From Rhizobium leguminosarum bv. trifolii WSM2297 (GTDB lineage Bacteria; Pseudomonadota; Alphaproteobacteria; Rhizobiales; Rhizobiaceae), in the NCBI RefSeq assembly GCF_000271845.1, contig NZ_JH719393.1, positions 558,001-622,000 on the forward strand: a stretch of 64,000 nt of DNA. Reading direction: 5' to 3'. The position numbers were made by a program, and so were the translations under genes. A model generated the notes under the pieces. It was not told the DNA's origin. It ran no database searches and saw only the letters and a program-made list of their open reading frames with translations. This document shows positions 56,132-64,000 of this stretch, piece after piece; positions within the stretch are counted from its first letter, which is position 1, and every line of letters starts with the position of its first letter.

Positions 56132-56950
56132 ATGCGCTGGATCAACACGAGGCCGAGCCGAGGCGCCCAGCTCGCCTTGATGATGCTGCCCTTCGTGCTG
56201 CTCGCCCTTGCCTATGCCTTCGGCTCGGCCGCGCGGCTGGCGGAAAACGCCAATGATAAGCTTCTGCCGAGCCTTGCCGGCTTTGCCGATGCGATCAACC
56301 GACTGGCCTTCGTCGCCGACCCGCGTACCGGTGAGTTTCTGCTCTGGTCGGACACGGGCGCAAGCCTTATCCGCCTGCTCTCCGGCCTCGGCATCTCGAC
56401 AGCGATGGCACTCATCATCGGCATGCTGATCGGCATGCTGCCATATCTCAGGGCGCTGCTTGCTCCTTTCGTCGCCGTCATTTCCATGGTGCCACCCTTG
56501 GCGCTGCTGCCGATCCTCTTCATCGTCATGGGGCTCGGAGAAACATCGAAGATCGCTCTCATCGTCATCGGTGTTGCGCCGGCGATGATCCGTGATCTCG
56601 CGCTGAAGGCGCTGGAATTGCCGCGCGAACAGATCGTCAAGGCTGAGACGCTTGGCGGCTCCTCCTGGCAGATCGGCCTGCGTGTCGTGCTGCCGCAGAT
56701 CCTGCCACGGCTGATCACCTGCCTCAGACTGCAACTCGGCCCGGCTTGGCTGTTCCTGATCGCGGCCGAAGCGATCTCGTCGGATTCCGGCCTCGGCTAC
56801 CGCATCTTCCTCGTCCGCCGTTATCTTTCGATGGATATCATCTTTCCTTATGTCATCTGGATCACCCTGCTTGCCGTCGTCATGAACACCCTCCTCGATC
56901 GCCTGCGCATCGCCGTCTTCCCCTGGTCGGAGCTGGAGAAGCAGGCATGA
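56132..56950 (+). CDS. Guanidine-operon ABC transporter permease (NitT/TauT type)
   Basis: 272-residue inner-membrane permease with about six predicted transmembrane helices. The first is LALMMLPFVLLALAYAFG, and the EAA loop KAETLGGSSWQIGLRVVLPQ (near 170-189) contacts the ATPase. ATG 56132 lies 58 bp after the binding-protein gene, and the stop overlaps the ATPase start by 4 bp (ATGA). Forms the channel with the binding protein and ATPase. Confidence 0.9.
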   Translation: MRWINTRPSRGAQLALMMLPFVLLALAYAFGSAARLAENANDKLLPSLAGFADAINRLAFVADPRTGEFLLWSDTGASLIRLLSGLGISTAMALIIGMLIGMLPYLRALLAPFVAVISMVPPLALLPILFIVMGLGETSKIALIVIGVAPAMIRDLALKALELPREQIVKAETLGGSSWQIGLRVVLPQILPRLITCLRLQLGPAWLFLIAAEAISSDSGLGYRIFLVRRYLSMDIIFPYVIWITLLAVVMNTLLDRLRIAVFPWSELEKQA

Positions 56951-57771
56951 GCGAGTTGAAGATAGAAATGGTCTGGAAGGAATATGGCGACCAGATCGTG
57001 CTCGAGAACGTGTCCCTGACTGTCGCCTCGCGTGCTTTCATCGCCCTTGTCGGCCCCTCCGGTTGCGGCAAGAGCACCTTCTTGCGCATGCTGCTCGGCC
57101 AGGAGCAGCCGACGAAGGGCAAGATCCTGCTCGACGGCGAGCCGCTGCCGCCGGAGCCGGGATCGGATCGCGGCGTCGTCTTCCAGCGTTATTCCGTCTT
57201 TCAGCACCTGACGGTGCTTGGCAATGTGCTGCTCGGCAAGGAATTTACCGCTGCGCGCTACAAGGCCAAGCTTTTCGGCGCCGCACGCCGGACCGCCATC
57301 GAGGAAGCGCGGCAGCTGATTGCCGAGGTCGGGCTCGATGGTTCGGAGGACAAATATCCGGCCCAGCTTTCCGGCGGCATGCAGCAACGCCTGGCGCTCG
57401 CCCAGGCGCTCATCATGAAGCCGAAGGTGCTGTTGCTCGATGAACCCTTCGGTGCGCTCGATCCAGGTATCCGCGCCGAGATCCACACGCTGATGAAGCG
57501 GCTCTGGCATGAAACGCAGATGACCGTCGTCATGGTCACGCATGACATGCGCGAGGCGTTCACGCTGGCCAATCGCGTCGTCGCCTTCGAACGCCGGCGC
57601 GACCGGCCTGAAGAAAAGGAGCGCTACGGCGCCACCATCACCAAGGATATTGCCATCTGGCCGCCACGCCTTGCCGGCCAGCCATCGATTTTCAGCCCCG
57701 ACCGGGACGGCCCGGTCGCTTCCCTGGGGCACAGCCGGGACGACCTGGCACCGTCAGGAGAGAAGCTATGA
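56947..57771 (+). CDS. Guanidine-operon ABC transporter ATP-binding protein
   Basis: 274-residue ABC ATPase of the NitT/TauT group. Walker A GPSGCGKST is near 37-45, signature LSGGMQQRLALAQAL and Walker B VLLLDEPFGALD follow. I chose ATG 56947 (MSELKIE), overlapping the permease by 4 bp; the open frame back to 56746 lies inside the permease gene and is spurious. Its stop overlaps the next gene by 4 bp as well, showing tight translational coupling through the operon. Confidence 0.92.
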   Translation: MSELKIEMVWKEYGDQIVLENVSLTVASRAFIALVGPSGCGKSTFLRMLLGQEQPTKGKILLDGEPLPPEPGSDRGVVFQRYSVFQHLTVLGNVLLGKEFTAARYKAKLFGAARRTAIEEARQLIAEVGLDGSEDKYPAQLSGGMQQRLALAQALIMKPKVLLLDEPFGALDPGIRAEIHTLMKRLWHETQMTVVMVTHDMREAFTLANRVVAFERRRDRPEEKERYGATITKDIAIWPPRLAGQPSIFSPDRDGPVASLGHSRDDLAPSGEKL

Positions 57772-58589
57772 TGCATGTGAGACGCTCGCCAGAAGAGATC
57801 GCCGCCAATCGCGCGCGCTATGAGGAGCACCAGAAGAAGGGTCTGGAATTTGCGCCCAAGGCGCTTCCCGGCCCAAGCCCGCTGCCGGCACCGGCCATCG
57901 ATGCCGCTGCCGTCATTCATCAGGAGACCATTGCCGGCGGCTGGTACTGGGCAATGAAGCTTCTGCGTGGCGAAGCGATCCGCATCGACCAGGGCGAGGG
58001 AAATTCCACCGTGGCCCTCGTTGCCTGGAATGCCGGCGATACCAGCGAGCGGATCAATCTCGTCGATACTGCCAAGGTCCAGTGGACGACGGCACTCGGC
58101 AAGGGGCGGGTTATCTTTTCCGATATGGGCCGCGTCATGTTCTCGATGATTGAGGACAGTTCTGGCGCCCATGACTGCCTGATGGGCGGCTCGACGGCCG
58201 CCTCGAATGCCGCGAAATATCCCGGCGAGAAAACCCGCAATACGCGCGATAACCTGATCCTCGTCGCCGTCAAGCTCGGCCTCGACAGGCGCGATATTCC
58301 CGGCATCCTCAATTTTTTCGCGCCCGTCCGCCTGGCCGAGAGCGGAGGTTTCGGCTGGCAGAGCAAGCGCTCCAACAGCGGCGACTATGTCGAATTGCGC
58401 GCCGAGATGGACATGCTGGTCGGCTTTTCCACTTGCCCGCATCCGCTCGACCCGGATCCCACATATCAGCCGAAGCCTGTCGCCATCACCCGTTACAAGG
58501 CGGCAAGTGCGGCTGCCGATGATCTTTGCCGTACGGCAACGGCCGAAGCCGTGCGCGGTTTCGAGAACAACGCCCTGATGCAGGCCTGA
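57768..58589 (+). CDS. Urea-carboxylase-associated protein 1 / carboxyguanidine deiminase subunit
   Basis: 273-residue DUF1989-type protein of the urea carboxylase-associated family (UAAP1). Characterised pairs of this family (CgdA/CgdB) form the deiminase that turns carboxyguanidine into allophanate and ammonia. GGWYWAMKLLRGEAIRI near 46-62 and the HDCLMGGSTAASNAAKY block are family features. It is immediately followed by its partner (58600) and then the carboxylase. The family is often mis-annotated as an accessory protein of urea use. Confidence 0.87.
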   Translation: MMHVRRSPEEIAANRARYEEHQKKGLEFAPKALPGPSPLPAPAIDAAAVIHQETIAGGWYWAMKLLRGEAIRIDQGEGNSTVALVAWNAGDTSERINLVDTAKVQWTTALGKGRVIFSDMGRVMFSMIEDSSGAHDCLMGGSTAASNAAKYPGEKTRNTRDNLILVAVKLGLDRRDIPGILNFFAPVRLAESGGFGWQSKRSNSGDYVELRAEMDMLVGFSTCPHPLDPDPTYQPKPVAITRYKAASAAADDLCRTATAEAVRGFENNALMQA

Positions 58590-58599
58590 GGAAAAGACG

Positions 58600-59250
58600 A
58601 TGTCCGATTTCATCCAGACCTCCCCTGCCCGTAACCTGCAAAATGCCGTGCAGGACCATTTCATCGCGGCCGAAGCCCCGTGGTCCGGTATCGTGCGCAA
58701 GGGCCAGACGATCCGCATCGAAGACAGTCTTGGCCAGCAGGCGATCGACACGCTCTTCTACCGTGCCGACGGTTTTTCCGAGCGCTATTCCAATCAGGAT
58801 ACGATGCGCATGCAGGGTGCCGCCTATATCGGCATTGGCACGAAGATCATGTCGAACGAAGGCAATGTCATGCTGACCATGACGGCCAACAGCTGCGGCC
58901 GCCATGACACCTCCGCCGGCGCCTGCTCCTGCGAGAGCAACACGGTGCGTTTCGGCCATGGCACGAAATACCTGCATGCCTGCCGCGACAACTTCGTCCT
59001 CGAGATCAGCAAGCACGGCATGGGCAAACGCGACATCGTGCCGAACATCAACTTCTTCATGAATGTTCCGATCAAGCCGAATGGCGAAATGACCATCGTC
59101 GACGGCATCTCCGCGCCGGGCGACTATGTCGAGCTCGTCGCCGAGATGGACGTGCTCTGCGTCATCTCTAATTGCCCGCAGATCAACAACCCGTGCAACG
59201 GTTTTGATCCGACGCCGATCCGGGTGTTGATTTGGGATGGCGAGGACTGA
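58600..59250 (+). CDS. Urea-carboxylase-associated protein 2 / carboxyguanidine deiminase subunit
   Basis: 216-residue DUF1989-type protein (UAAP2), homologous to the preceding one. The cysteine-rich segment SCGRHDTSAGACSCESNTVR (near 107-126) and YLHACRDNF provide candidate metal or catalytic residues. Together with the 57768 product it should form the heteromeric carboxyguanidine deiminase. It lies 10 bp after its partner and 2 bp before the carboxylase gene. Confidence 0.88.
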   Translation: MSDFIQTSPARNLQNAVQDHFIAAEAPWSGIVRKGQTIRIEDSLGQQAIDTLFYRADGFSERYSNQDTMRMQGAAYIGIGTKIMSNEGNVMLTMTANSCGRHDTSAGACSCESNTVRFGHGTKYLHACRDNFVLEISKHGMGKRDIVPNINFFMNVPIKPNGEMTIVDGISAPGDYVELVAEMDVLCVISNCPQINNPCNGFDPTPIRVLIWDGED

Positions 59251-59252
59251 GC

Positions 59253-62200
59253 ATGTTCAAGAAAGTCCTGATCGCCAACCGGGGCGAAATCGCCATCCGG
59301 GTCATCAAGACCCTGAAGAGCATGGGCATTTCCTCGATCGCCGTCTATTCCGATGCCGACCGTTTCGCGAGACCTGCGATGATGGCGGATGAAGCGGTGC
59401 GGCTCGGCCCGGCGCCCGCCAATGAAAGCTATCTCAATGTTGATGCGGTCATTGCCGCCTGCAGGGCAACAGGGGCCGAGGCAGTACATCCGGGCTACGG
59501 CTTCCTGTCTGAAAATATCGGCTTTGCCGAGCGGCTTGCCGCCGAAGGCATCGCCTTCATCGGGCCGCGGCCTGAGCACCTATCTGCCTTCGGCCTGAAG
59601 CATACGGCGCGCGAGCTTGCCAACGCGAGCGGCGTGCCTTTGCTGCCCGGCACGAGCCTGCTGTCGAGCGCCGAGGAAGCACTCGCTGCGGCCGAAACGA
59701 TCGGCTATCCCGTGATGCTGAAAAGCACGGCCGGCGGCGGCGGCATCGGCATGCAGCTATGCGTCGATGCCGAAGGCCTGAAGGCGTGCTTCGAAAGCGT
59801 GCAGCGCACCGCGCGGGCAAGCTTCGGCGATGCGCGTGTTTATATCGAGCGTTTTGTCGCCGATGCAAGGCATGTCGAGGTGCAGATCTTTGGCAATGGC
59901 AAAGGCAAGGTCATCGCGCTCGGCGAGCGCGACTGCTCACTGCAGCGGCGGAACCAGAAGGTGGTCGAGGAGACCCCCGCCCCCGGTCTTTCAGCCGCAA
60001 TCCGCGCCCGCCTGCACAAGGCGGCCGTCGACCTCGGCTCGGCGGTCTCCTACGAATCCGCCGGCACCGTCGAATTCATCTATGATCCCGTACGTGAGGA
60101 ATTCTACTTCCTCGAGGTGAACACACGCCTGCAGGTCGAACATCCCGTCACCGAAGCGGTGTTCGGGATCGATCTGGTCGAGTGGATGATCCGCCAGGCC
60201 GCCGGCGAGGACGTGCTTTCGGGCACTGAGGCGCTGCAGCCGAAAGGGGCGGCGATCGAAGTGCGCGTCTATGCCGAGATGCCGCATGCCGACTTCCGTC
60301 CGAGCGCCGGCCTGCTGACGGAGGTTGTCTTCCCTGAAGATGTCCGTCTCGACGGCTGGATCGAGACCGGCACGGAGGTAACGCCTTTCTACGATCCGAT
60401 GCTCGCCAAGCTGATCGTTTCCGCGGAGGATCGTCCGGCGGCAATCGAGAAGCTGAAGGCAGCACTCTCCGGCACATTGATATCGGGCATCGAGACCAAT
60501 CTCGATTATTTGCGCGCCATCGCCAGCTCCGAACTTCTTGCCAGCGGTAAGGTGGCGACGACCGCGCTGCGGGACTTTTCCTTCGTGCCGGACGTTATCG
60601 AGGTGATCGCCCCGGGCGCGCAGTCGAGCATTCAGGAATTGCCGGGCAGGCTTGGCCTCTGGCATGTCGGCGTGCCGCCGAGCGGTCCGATGGACGAGCG
60701 CTCGTTCCGTCATGCCAACCGTCTCGTCGGCAACGGCGACATGGTCGCGGCACTGGAGCTGACGGTCTCCGGACCGCTGCTTAAATTCCATACCGACACA
60801 GTGGTTGCGCTTGCCGGCGCCAGCATGGCGATGAGCGCCGACGGCGTGAAGCTGCCTCACGGTGAGCCCGTCACCATCCGCGCCGGCCAGACCCTGTCGA
60901 TCGGTAGCATCGACGGGCCAGGGCAGCGGGCTTACCTCGCCGTGGCGGGCGGTTTTGCCGCCCCCGTCGTGCTCGGCTCGCGCGCCACCTTCGGGCTCGG
61001 CCAATTCGGCGGCAATGCCACCGGCACGCTGAAGACCGGCCATGTGCTGCATCTTGCCCGTCATGCCGCCGCAGAACCGGCGAAGCCGGCGACAGAGCCG
61101 CCGAAACTGACGCGTGAATGGGAGGTCGGCGTCGTCTACGGTCCGCATGGCGCGCCAGATTTTTTCCAGGACGGCGATATCGAGGCCCTGTTTTCGACGG
61201 ACTACGAGGTGCATTTCAACAGCGCGCGCACCGGCGTTCGTCTCATCGGTCCGGCACCGAAATGGGCGCGAAGTGATGGGGGCGAGGCCGGTCTTCATCC
61301 CTCCAACCTGCATGACAACGCTTATGCGATCGGCGCGATCGACTTTACCGGCGACATGCCGATCATCCTCGGACCGGACGGGCCGAGCCTCGGGGGCTTT
61401 GTCTGCCCAGCGGTGATTGCCCGCGACGAGCAGTGGAAGATGGGCCAGTTCAAGCCGGGTGATCGCATTCGCTTCCGTCCCGTCGCGCGGCCCGAAGATC
61501 CGGTGGCCGGCCCGGTCGTGCATCGGGGGAAGGAAGAAGCGGGGTCGCCGATTGTCGGCAAGCGCGATGACGGCCCTGTCTCGGTCGTCTACCGCCGGCA
61601 GGGCGATGACAATCTGCTGGTCGAATACGGGCCGATGACGCTCGATATCGCTCTGCGGCTGCGGGTGCATCTTTTGATGCAGGCCGTCTCGCAGGCGCGT
61701 CTGCCCGGCGTGATCGATCTCACCCCTGGCATCCGCTCGCTGCAGATTCACTACGATGGCACGGCCTTGACCCGCAACCGCCTGCTCGGCCTGCTGGCCG
61801 AAATCGAGGCGAACCTGCCGGCAGCCCAGGAAGTCAAGGTACCGAGCCGCATCGTGCACCTGCCGCTTTCCTGGAACGATCCCGATGCGGAACTTGCCAT
61901 GCGCAAATATCAGGAACTCGTGCGGCCGAACGCGCCCTGGTGCCCTGACAACATCGAGTTCATCCGCCGCATCAACGGGCTGGCAGACGAGCAGGCCGTG
62001 CGGGACGTCGTCTTCGATGCGAGCTACCTCGTGCTCGGCCTCGGCGACGTCTATCTCGGCGCACCGGTCGCGACGCCGGTCGATCCGCGCCATCGGTTGG
62101 TAACGACGAAGTACAATCCGGCCCGCACGTGGACGCCTGAAAATGCCGTCGGCATCGGTGGGGCCTATATGTGTATCTACGGCATGGAAGGCCCTGGGGG

Positions 62201-62792
62201 CTACCAGCTCTTCGGCCGCACTATTCAGGTATGGAATACATGGCGGCAGACGCCGGTCTTCGCCAAGGACAAACCGTGGCTGCTCGATTTCTTCGATCAG
62301 ATCCGCTTCTTCCCGGTCAGCCACCAGGAACTGGCGGAAGCCCGCAGTGCCTTCCCCCATGGCGGCTATCCCGTCCGGATCGAGGAGGCGGAATTCTCTT
62401 ATGCCGCCTATGAGAGAGAGTTACAGGCTAATTCGGCCTCGATCCGGGCCTTCAAGGCAAGACAACAGGCGGCCTTCGAGGCCGAACGCCAGCGCTGGAA
62501 GGAGGCTGGTCTCGATAGTTTCATTACCGACGAGGGCACGGGCGAAAGTCCGGATGGAGATATCCCGGAAGGCTGCTTCGGTGTTGCCAGCGCCGTGCCC
62601 GGCAATATCTGGAAACTGCTGGTGGAGCCGGGGGCACCGGTTGCAGCCGGCGACACGCTTGCCATTATCGAATCCATGAAGATGGAAATCAACGTCACCG
62701 CACATGCGGCTGGCCGCGTCCGCGACCTGCGCGCCGGCCCCGGACGCAATGTCAAAGCGGGCGATATCATTGTTGTTCTGGAGGAATGCTGA
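59253..62792 (+). CDS. Guanidine carboxylase (urea carboxylase family)
   Basis: 1179-residue biotin-dependent carboxylase. An N-terminal biotin carboxylase (MFKKVLIANRGEIAIRVIKT; residues 1-450, with the ATP-grasp STAGGGGIGMQL and VNTRLQVEHPVTE) is followed by a carboxyltransferase made of KipA-like then KipI-like domains (about 455-1050). The C-terminal BCCP carries the biotinyl lysine K1143 in ESMKMEINV. I chose ATG 59253 (MFKKVL). Enzymes of this family next to UAAP genes and a guanidine-I riboswitch are known to prefer guanidine over urea, forming carboxyguanidine at the cost of ATP and bicarbonate. Confidence 0.93.
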   Translation: MFKKVLIANRGEIAIRVIKTLKSMGISSIAVYSDADRFARPAMMADEAVRLGPAPANESYLNVDAVIAACRATGAEAVHPGYGFLSENIGFAERLAAEGIAFIGPRPEHLSAFGLKHTARELANASGVPLLPGTSLLSSAEEALAAAETIGYPVMLKSTAGGGGIGMQLCVDAEGLKACFESVQRTARASFGDARVYIERFVADARHVEVQIFGNGKGKVIALGERDCSLQRRNQKVVEETPAPGLSAAIRARLHKAAVDLGSAVSYESAGTVEFIYDPVREEFYFLEVNTRLQVEHPVTEAVFGIDLVEWMIRQAAGEDVLSGTEALQPKGAAIEVRVYAEMPHADFRPSAGLLTEVVFPEDVRLDGWIETGTEVTPFYDPMLAKLIVSAEDRPAAIEKLKAALSGTLISGIETNLDYLRAIASSELLASGKVATTALRDFSFVPDVIEVIAPGAQSSIQELPGRLGLWHVGVPPSGPMDERSFRHANRLVGNGDMVAALELTVSGPLLKFHTDTVVALAGASMAMSADGVKLPHGEPVTIRAGQTLSIGSIDGPGQRAYLAVAGGFAAPVVLGSRATFGLGQFGGNATGTLKTGHVLHLARHAAAEPAKPATEPPKLTREWEVGVVYGPHGAPDFFQDGDIEALFSTDYEVHFNSARTGVRLIGPAPKWARSDGGEAGLHPSNLHDNAYAIGAIDFTGDMPIILGPDGPSLGGFVCPAVIARDEQWKMGQFKPGDRIRFRPVARPEDPVAGPVVHRGKEEAGSPIVGKRDDGPVSVVYRRQGDDNLLVEYGPMTLDIALRLRVHLLMQAVSQARLPGVIDLTPGIRSLQIHYDGTALTRNRLLGLLAEIEANLPAAQEVKVPSRIVHLPLSWNDPDAELAMRKYQELVRPNAPWCPDNIEFIRRINGLADEQAVRDVVFDASYLVLGLGDVYLGAPVATPVDPRHRLVTTKYNPARTWTPENAVGIGGAYMCIYGMEGPGGYQLFGRTIQVWNTWRQTPVFAKDKPWLLDFFDQIRFFPVSHQELAEARSAFPHGGYPVRIEEAEFSYAAYERELQANSASIRAFKARQQAAFEAERQRWKEAGLDSFITDEGTGESPDGDIPEGCFGVASAVPGNIWKLLVEPGAPVAAGDTLAIIESMKMEINVTAHAAGRVRDLRAGPGRNVKAGDIIVVLEEC

Positions 62793-62795
62793 ACC

Positions 62796-64000
62796 ATGCT
62801 GCCGACCATTCTTGATCTCACCAGCCTTCGCGCAGCCTATTCTACCGGCCAAACCCCGCTCGACCTTGTCGAGACCATCATTGTCCGTCGCGCAGCCTCG
62901 GAGGATCCTGCAATCTTCATCACGCCGACGCCTGATGAAGCACTGCGGGCCGAAGCACGCGCGCTGATGGAGCGGGCACCTGAGCCGAACAGCCTGCCGC
63001 TCTGGGGCATTCCTTTCGCCGTCAAGGACAATATCGATGTGGAGGGGCTGCCGAGCACGGCCGCGTGCCCCGCTTTCGCCTATGATCCCGAGAGTGACGC
63101 AACCGTCGTTGCAAGACTGCGGGCTGCAGGCGCGATCGTGATCGGGAAGACCAACCTCGATCAGTTTGCGACCGGCCTCAACGGCACGCGCTCGCCTCAT
63201 GGCGCGCCGCGCTCGGTCTTCGACAGGAACTATGTGTCGGGCGGCTCGAGTTCCGGCTCGGCGGTTGCCGTCGCCTCGGGCCTGGCAAGCTTCGCGCTCG
63301 GCACAGACACGGCGGGCTCCGGACGCGTACCGGCTGCCTTCAACAATCTCGTCGGCATCAAGCCGACACCGGGACTGGTGCCGAATGTCGGCGTCGTGCC
63401 TGCATGCCGCAGCGTTGATGTCGTCACCGTCTTTGCTGCAACGGTGGGTGACGGCGTCGCGATCCGCAAGGTGATGGAGGGCTACGATGCCGCCGATCCG
63501 TTTTCGCGCAAGGCGGTTGCCTCCTGCCTGCCCGTCTCAGGTTTGCGGATCGGTGTGCTCGACGGAGCAGAACGGGAATTCTTCGGCAACAGCCACGTCG
63601 AGGCTCTCTATGACGCCGCGATCGAAAGAGCGCGCGCACTCGGCGCCACGATCGTTCCCTTCGACTACGCGCCGTTCCGGCAGGCGGCAGAGCTGCTCTA
63701 CAACGGCCCCTGGGTCGCCGAACGGCTGGCGGCGGTGAAGGATTTCCTTGCCACCAATGCCGCCGACTTCGACCCGACGGTTCGCATCATCATCGAGGGC
63801 GCGAAAGCCTATGACGCGGTCGCCGCTTTCGAAGGCCGGTACAAGCTCGAAGCGCTGCGTCAAAAGACCGGGAAGGAATGGGAAAAGGTCGATATCCTGA
63901 TGCTGCCCACCTCGCCGACCACCTACACGGTCGAAGAAATGATGGCGGATCCGATTGTGAAAAACGGTCATTTCGGCCGCTACACCAATTTCGTCAATCT
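62796..64000 (+). CDS. atzF: Allophanate hydrolase (partial, runs off the right edge)
   Basis: Amidase-signature enzyme, open from ATG 62796 to the window end (401 codons visible). The catalytic lysine is in FAVKDNIDV, the Ser-cisSer pair and nucleophile in SGGSSSGSAVAVASG, with TDTAGSGRVPAAF following. It splits allophanate into two ammonia and two CO2, the last step after guanidine carboxylase and carboxyguanidine deiminase. It starts 3 bp after the carboxylase stop. The C-terminal domain lies beyond the window. Confidence 0.93.
   Translation, partial: MLPTILDLTSLRAAYSTGQTPLDLVETIIVRRAASEDPAIFITPTPDEALRAEARALMERAPEPNSLPLWGIPFAVKDNIDVEGLPSTAACPAFAYDPESDATVVARLRAAGAIVIGKTNLDQFATGLNGTRSPHGAPRSVFDRNYVSGGSSSGSAVAVASGLASFALGTDTAGSGRVPAAFNNLVGIKPTPGLVPNVGVVPACRSVDVVTVFAATVGDGVAIRKVMEGYDAADPFSRKAVASCLPVSGLRIGVLDGAEREFFGNSHVEALYDAAIERARALGATIVPFDYAPFRQAAELLYNGPWVAERLAAVKDFLATNAADFDPTVRIIIEGAKAYDAVAAFEGRYKLEALRQKTGKEWEKVDILMLPTSPTTYTVEEMMADPIVKNGHFGRYTNFVN

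Noticed and set aside
57624..58751. 375-codon minus-strand frame
   Set aside because: Antisense across the ABC ATPase and deiminase genes; no family features.
59991..62360. 789-codon open frame on the minus strand
   Set aside because: It lies fully antisense to the guanidine carboxylase, whose motifs are unambiguous, and its peptide is rich in Arg/Asp/His as expected for an antisense GC-rich frame.

Overview
The window reads as an accessory (plasmid-type) segment of a Rhizobium-group alphaproteobacterium. This is inferred from high-GC coding, rhizobial gene families (Lrp, GntR-FCD and LysR regulators, dipeptide-type ABC importers, FAD amino-acid oxidases, DUF3422) and dense catabolic operons. 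No rRNA, tRNA, CRISPR array or recognisable transposase gene was found. Nearly all the DNA is devoted to importing and breaking down nitrogen-containing carbon compounds.

Layout. 1-9248: end of a sugar ABC permease, then a six-gene minus-strand operon (fused DppDF-type ATPase, binding protein, two permeases, FAD oxidoreductase, acetyl-CoA synthetase), with a divergent GntR regulator at 9468-10136. 10196-12534: a small element bounded by inverted repeats and 8-bp direct repeats, carrying an archaeal-type AAA ATPase and a frameshifted gene but no transposase. 12628-19548: LysR regulator and a divergent six-gene operon for four-carbon acid sugars and D-hydroxy amino acids (DUF1537 kinase, PdxA2, TIM-barrel protein, DSD1-type PLP enzyme, RidA, FAD oxidoreductase). 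19586-24979: amine oxidase, Lrp, class III aminotransferase, APH-type kinase, HAD hydrolase. 25531-29036: ornithine-cyclodeaminase-like and threonine-dehydratase-like pair, then a broken aldehyde dehydrogenase. 29454-37827: a second HAD/kinase/aminotransferase/GntR/Lrp set, two GNATs with a decayed cyclodeaminase between them, and a cupin. 37938-39446: aldehyde dehydrogenase under an operator almost identical to that at 9359-9441. 39889-40725: two genes truncated head to head. 40979-47054: a probable homoserine-catabolic operon (homoserine dehydrogenase, aldehyde dehydrogenase, DapA, aspartase, a ThrB-like pseudokinase, Lrp). 47456-52537: M20 deacylase, GhrA, cupin, LysR, aldehyde dehydrogenase. 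52902-54182: DUF3422 membrane protein. 54787-end: sigma-54 promoter, guanidine-I riboswitch and terminator in front of a guanidine import and degradation operon that runs off the right edge.

How the genes fit together. Two sets pair an APH-type kinase with a class III aminotransferase homologue, the arrangement known for hydroxylysine kinase with phosphohydroxylysine phospho-lyase; nearby aldehyde dehydrogenases could take the semialdehyde products. The first operon and the distant aldehyde dehydrogenase share a promoter-operator module, suggesting one GntR regulon that oxidises an N-substituted substrate to an aldehyde, then an acid, then an acyl-CoA. The right-hand operon turns guanidine into ammonium through carboxyguanidine and allophanate, apparently under both nitrogen (sigma-54) and ligand (riboswitch) control. 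Several genes are visibly decaying, so the region is in flux.
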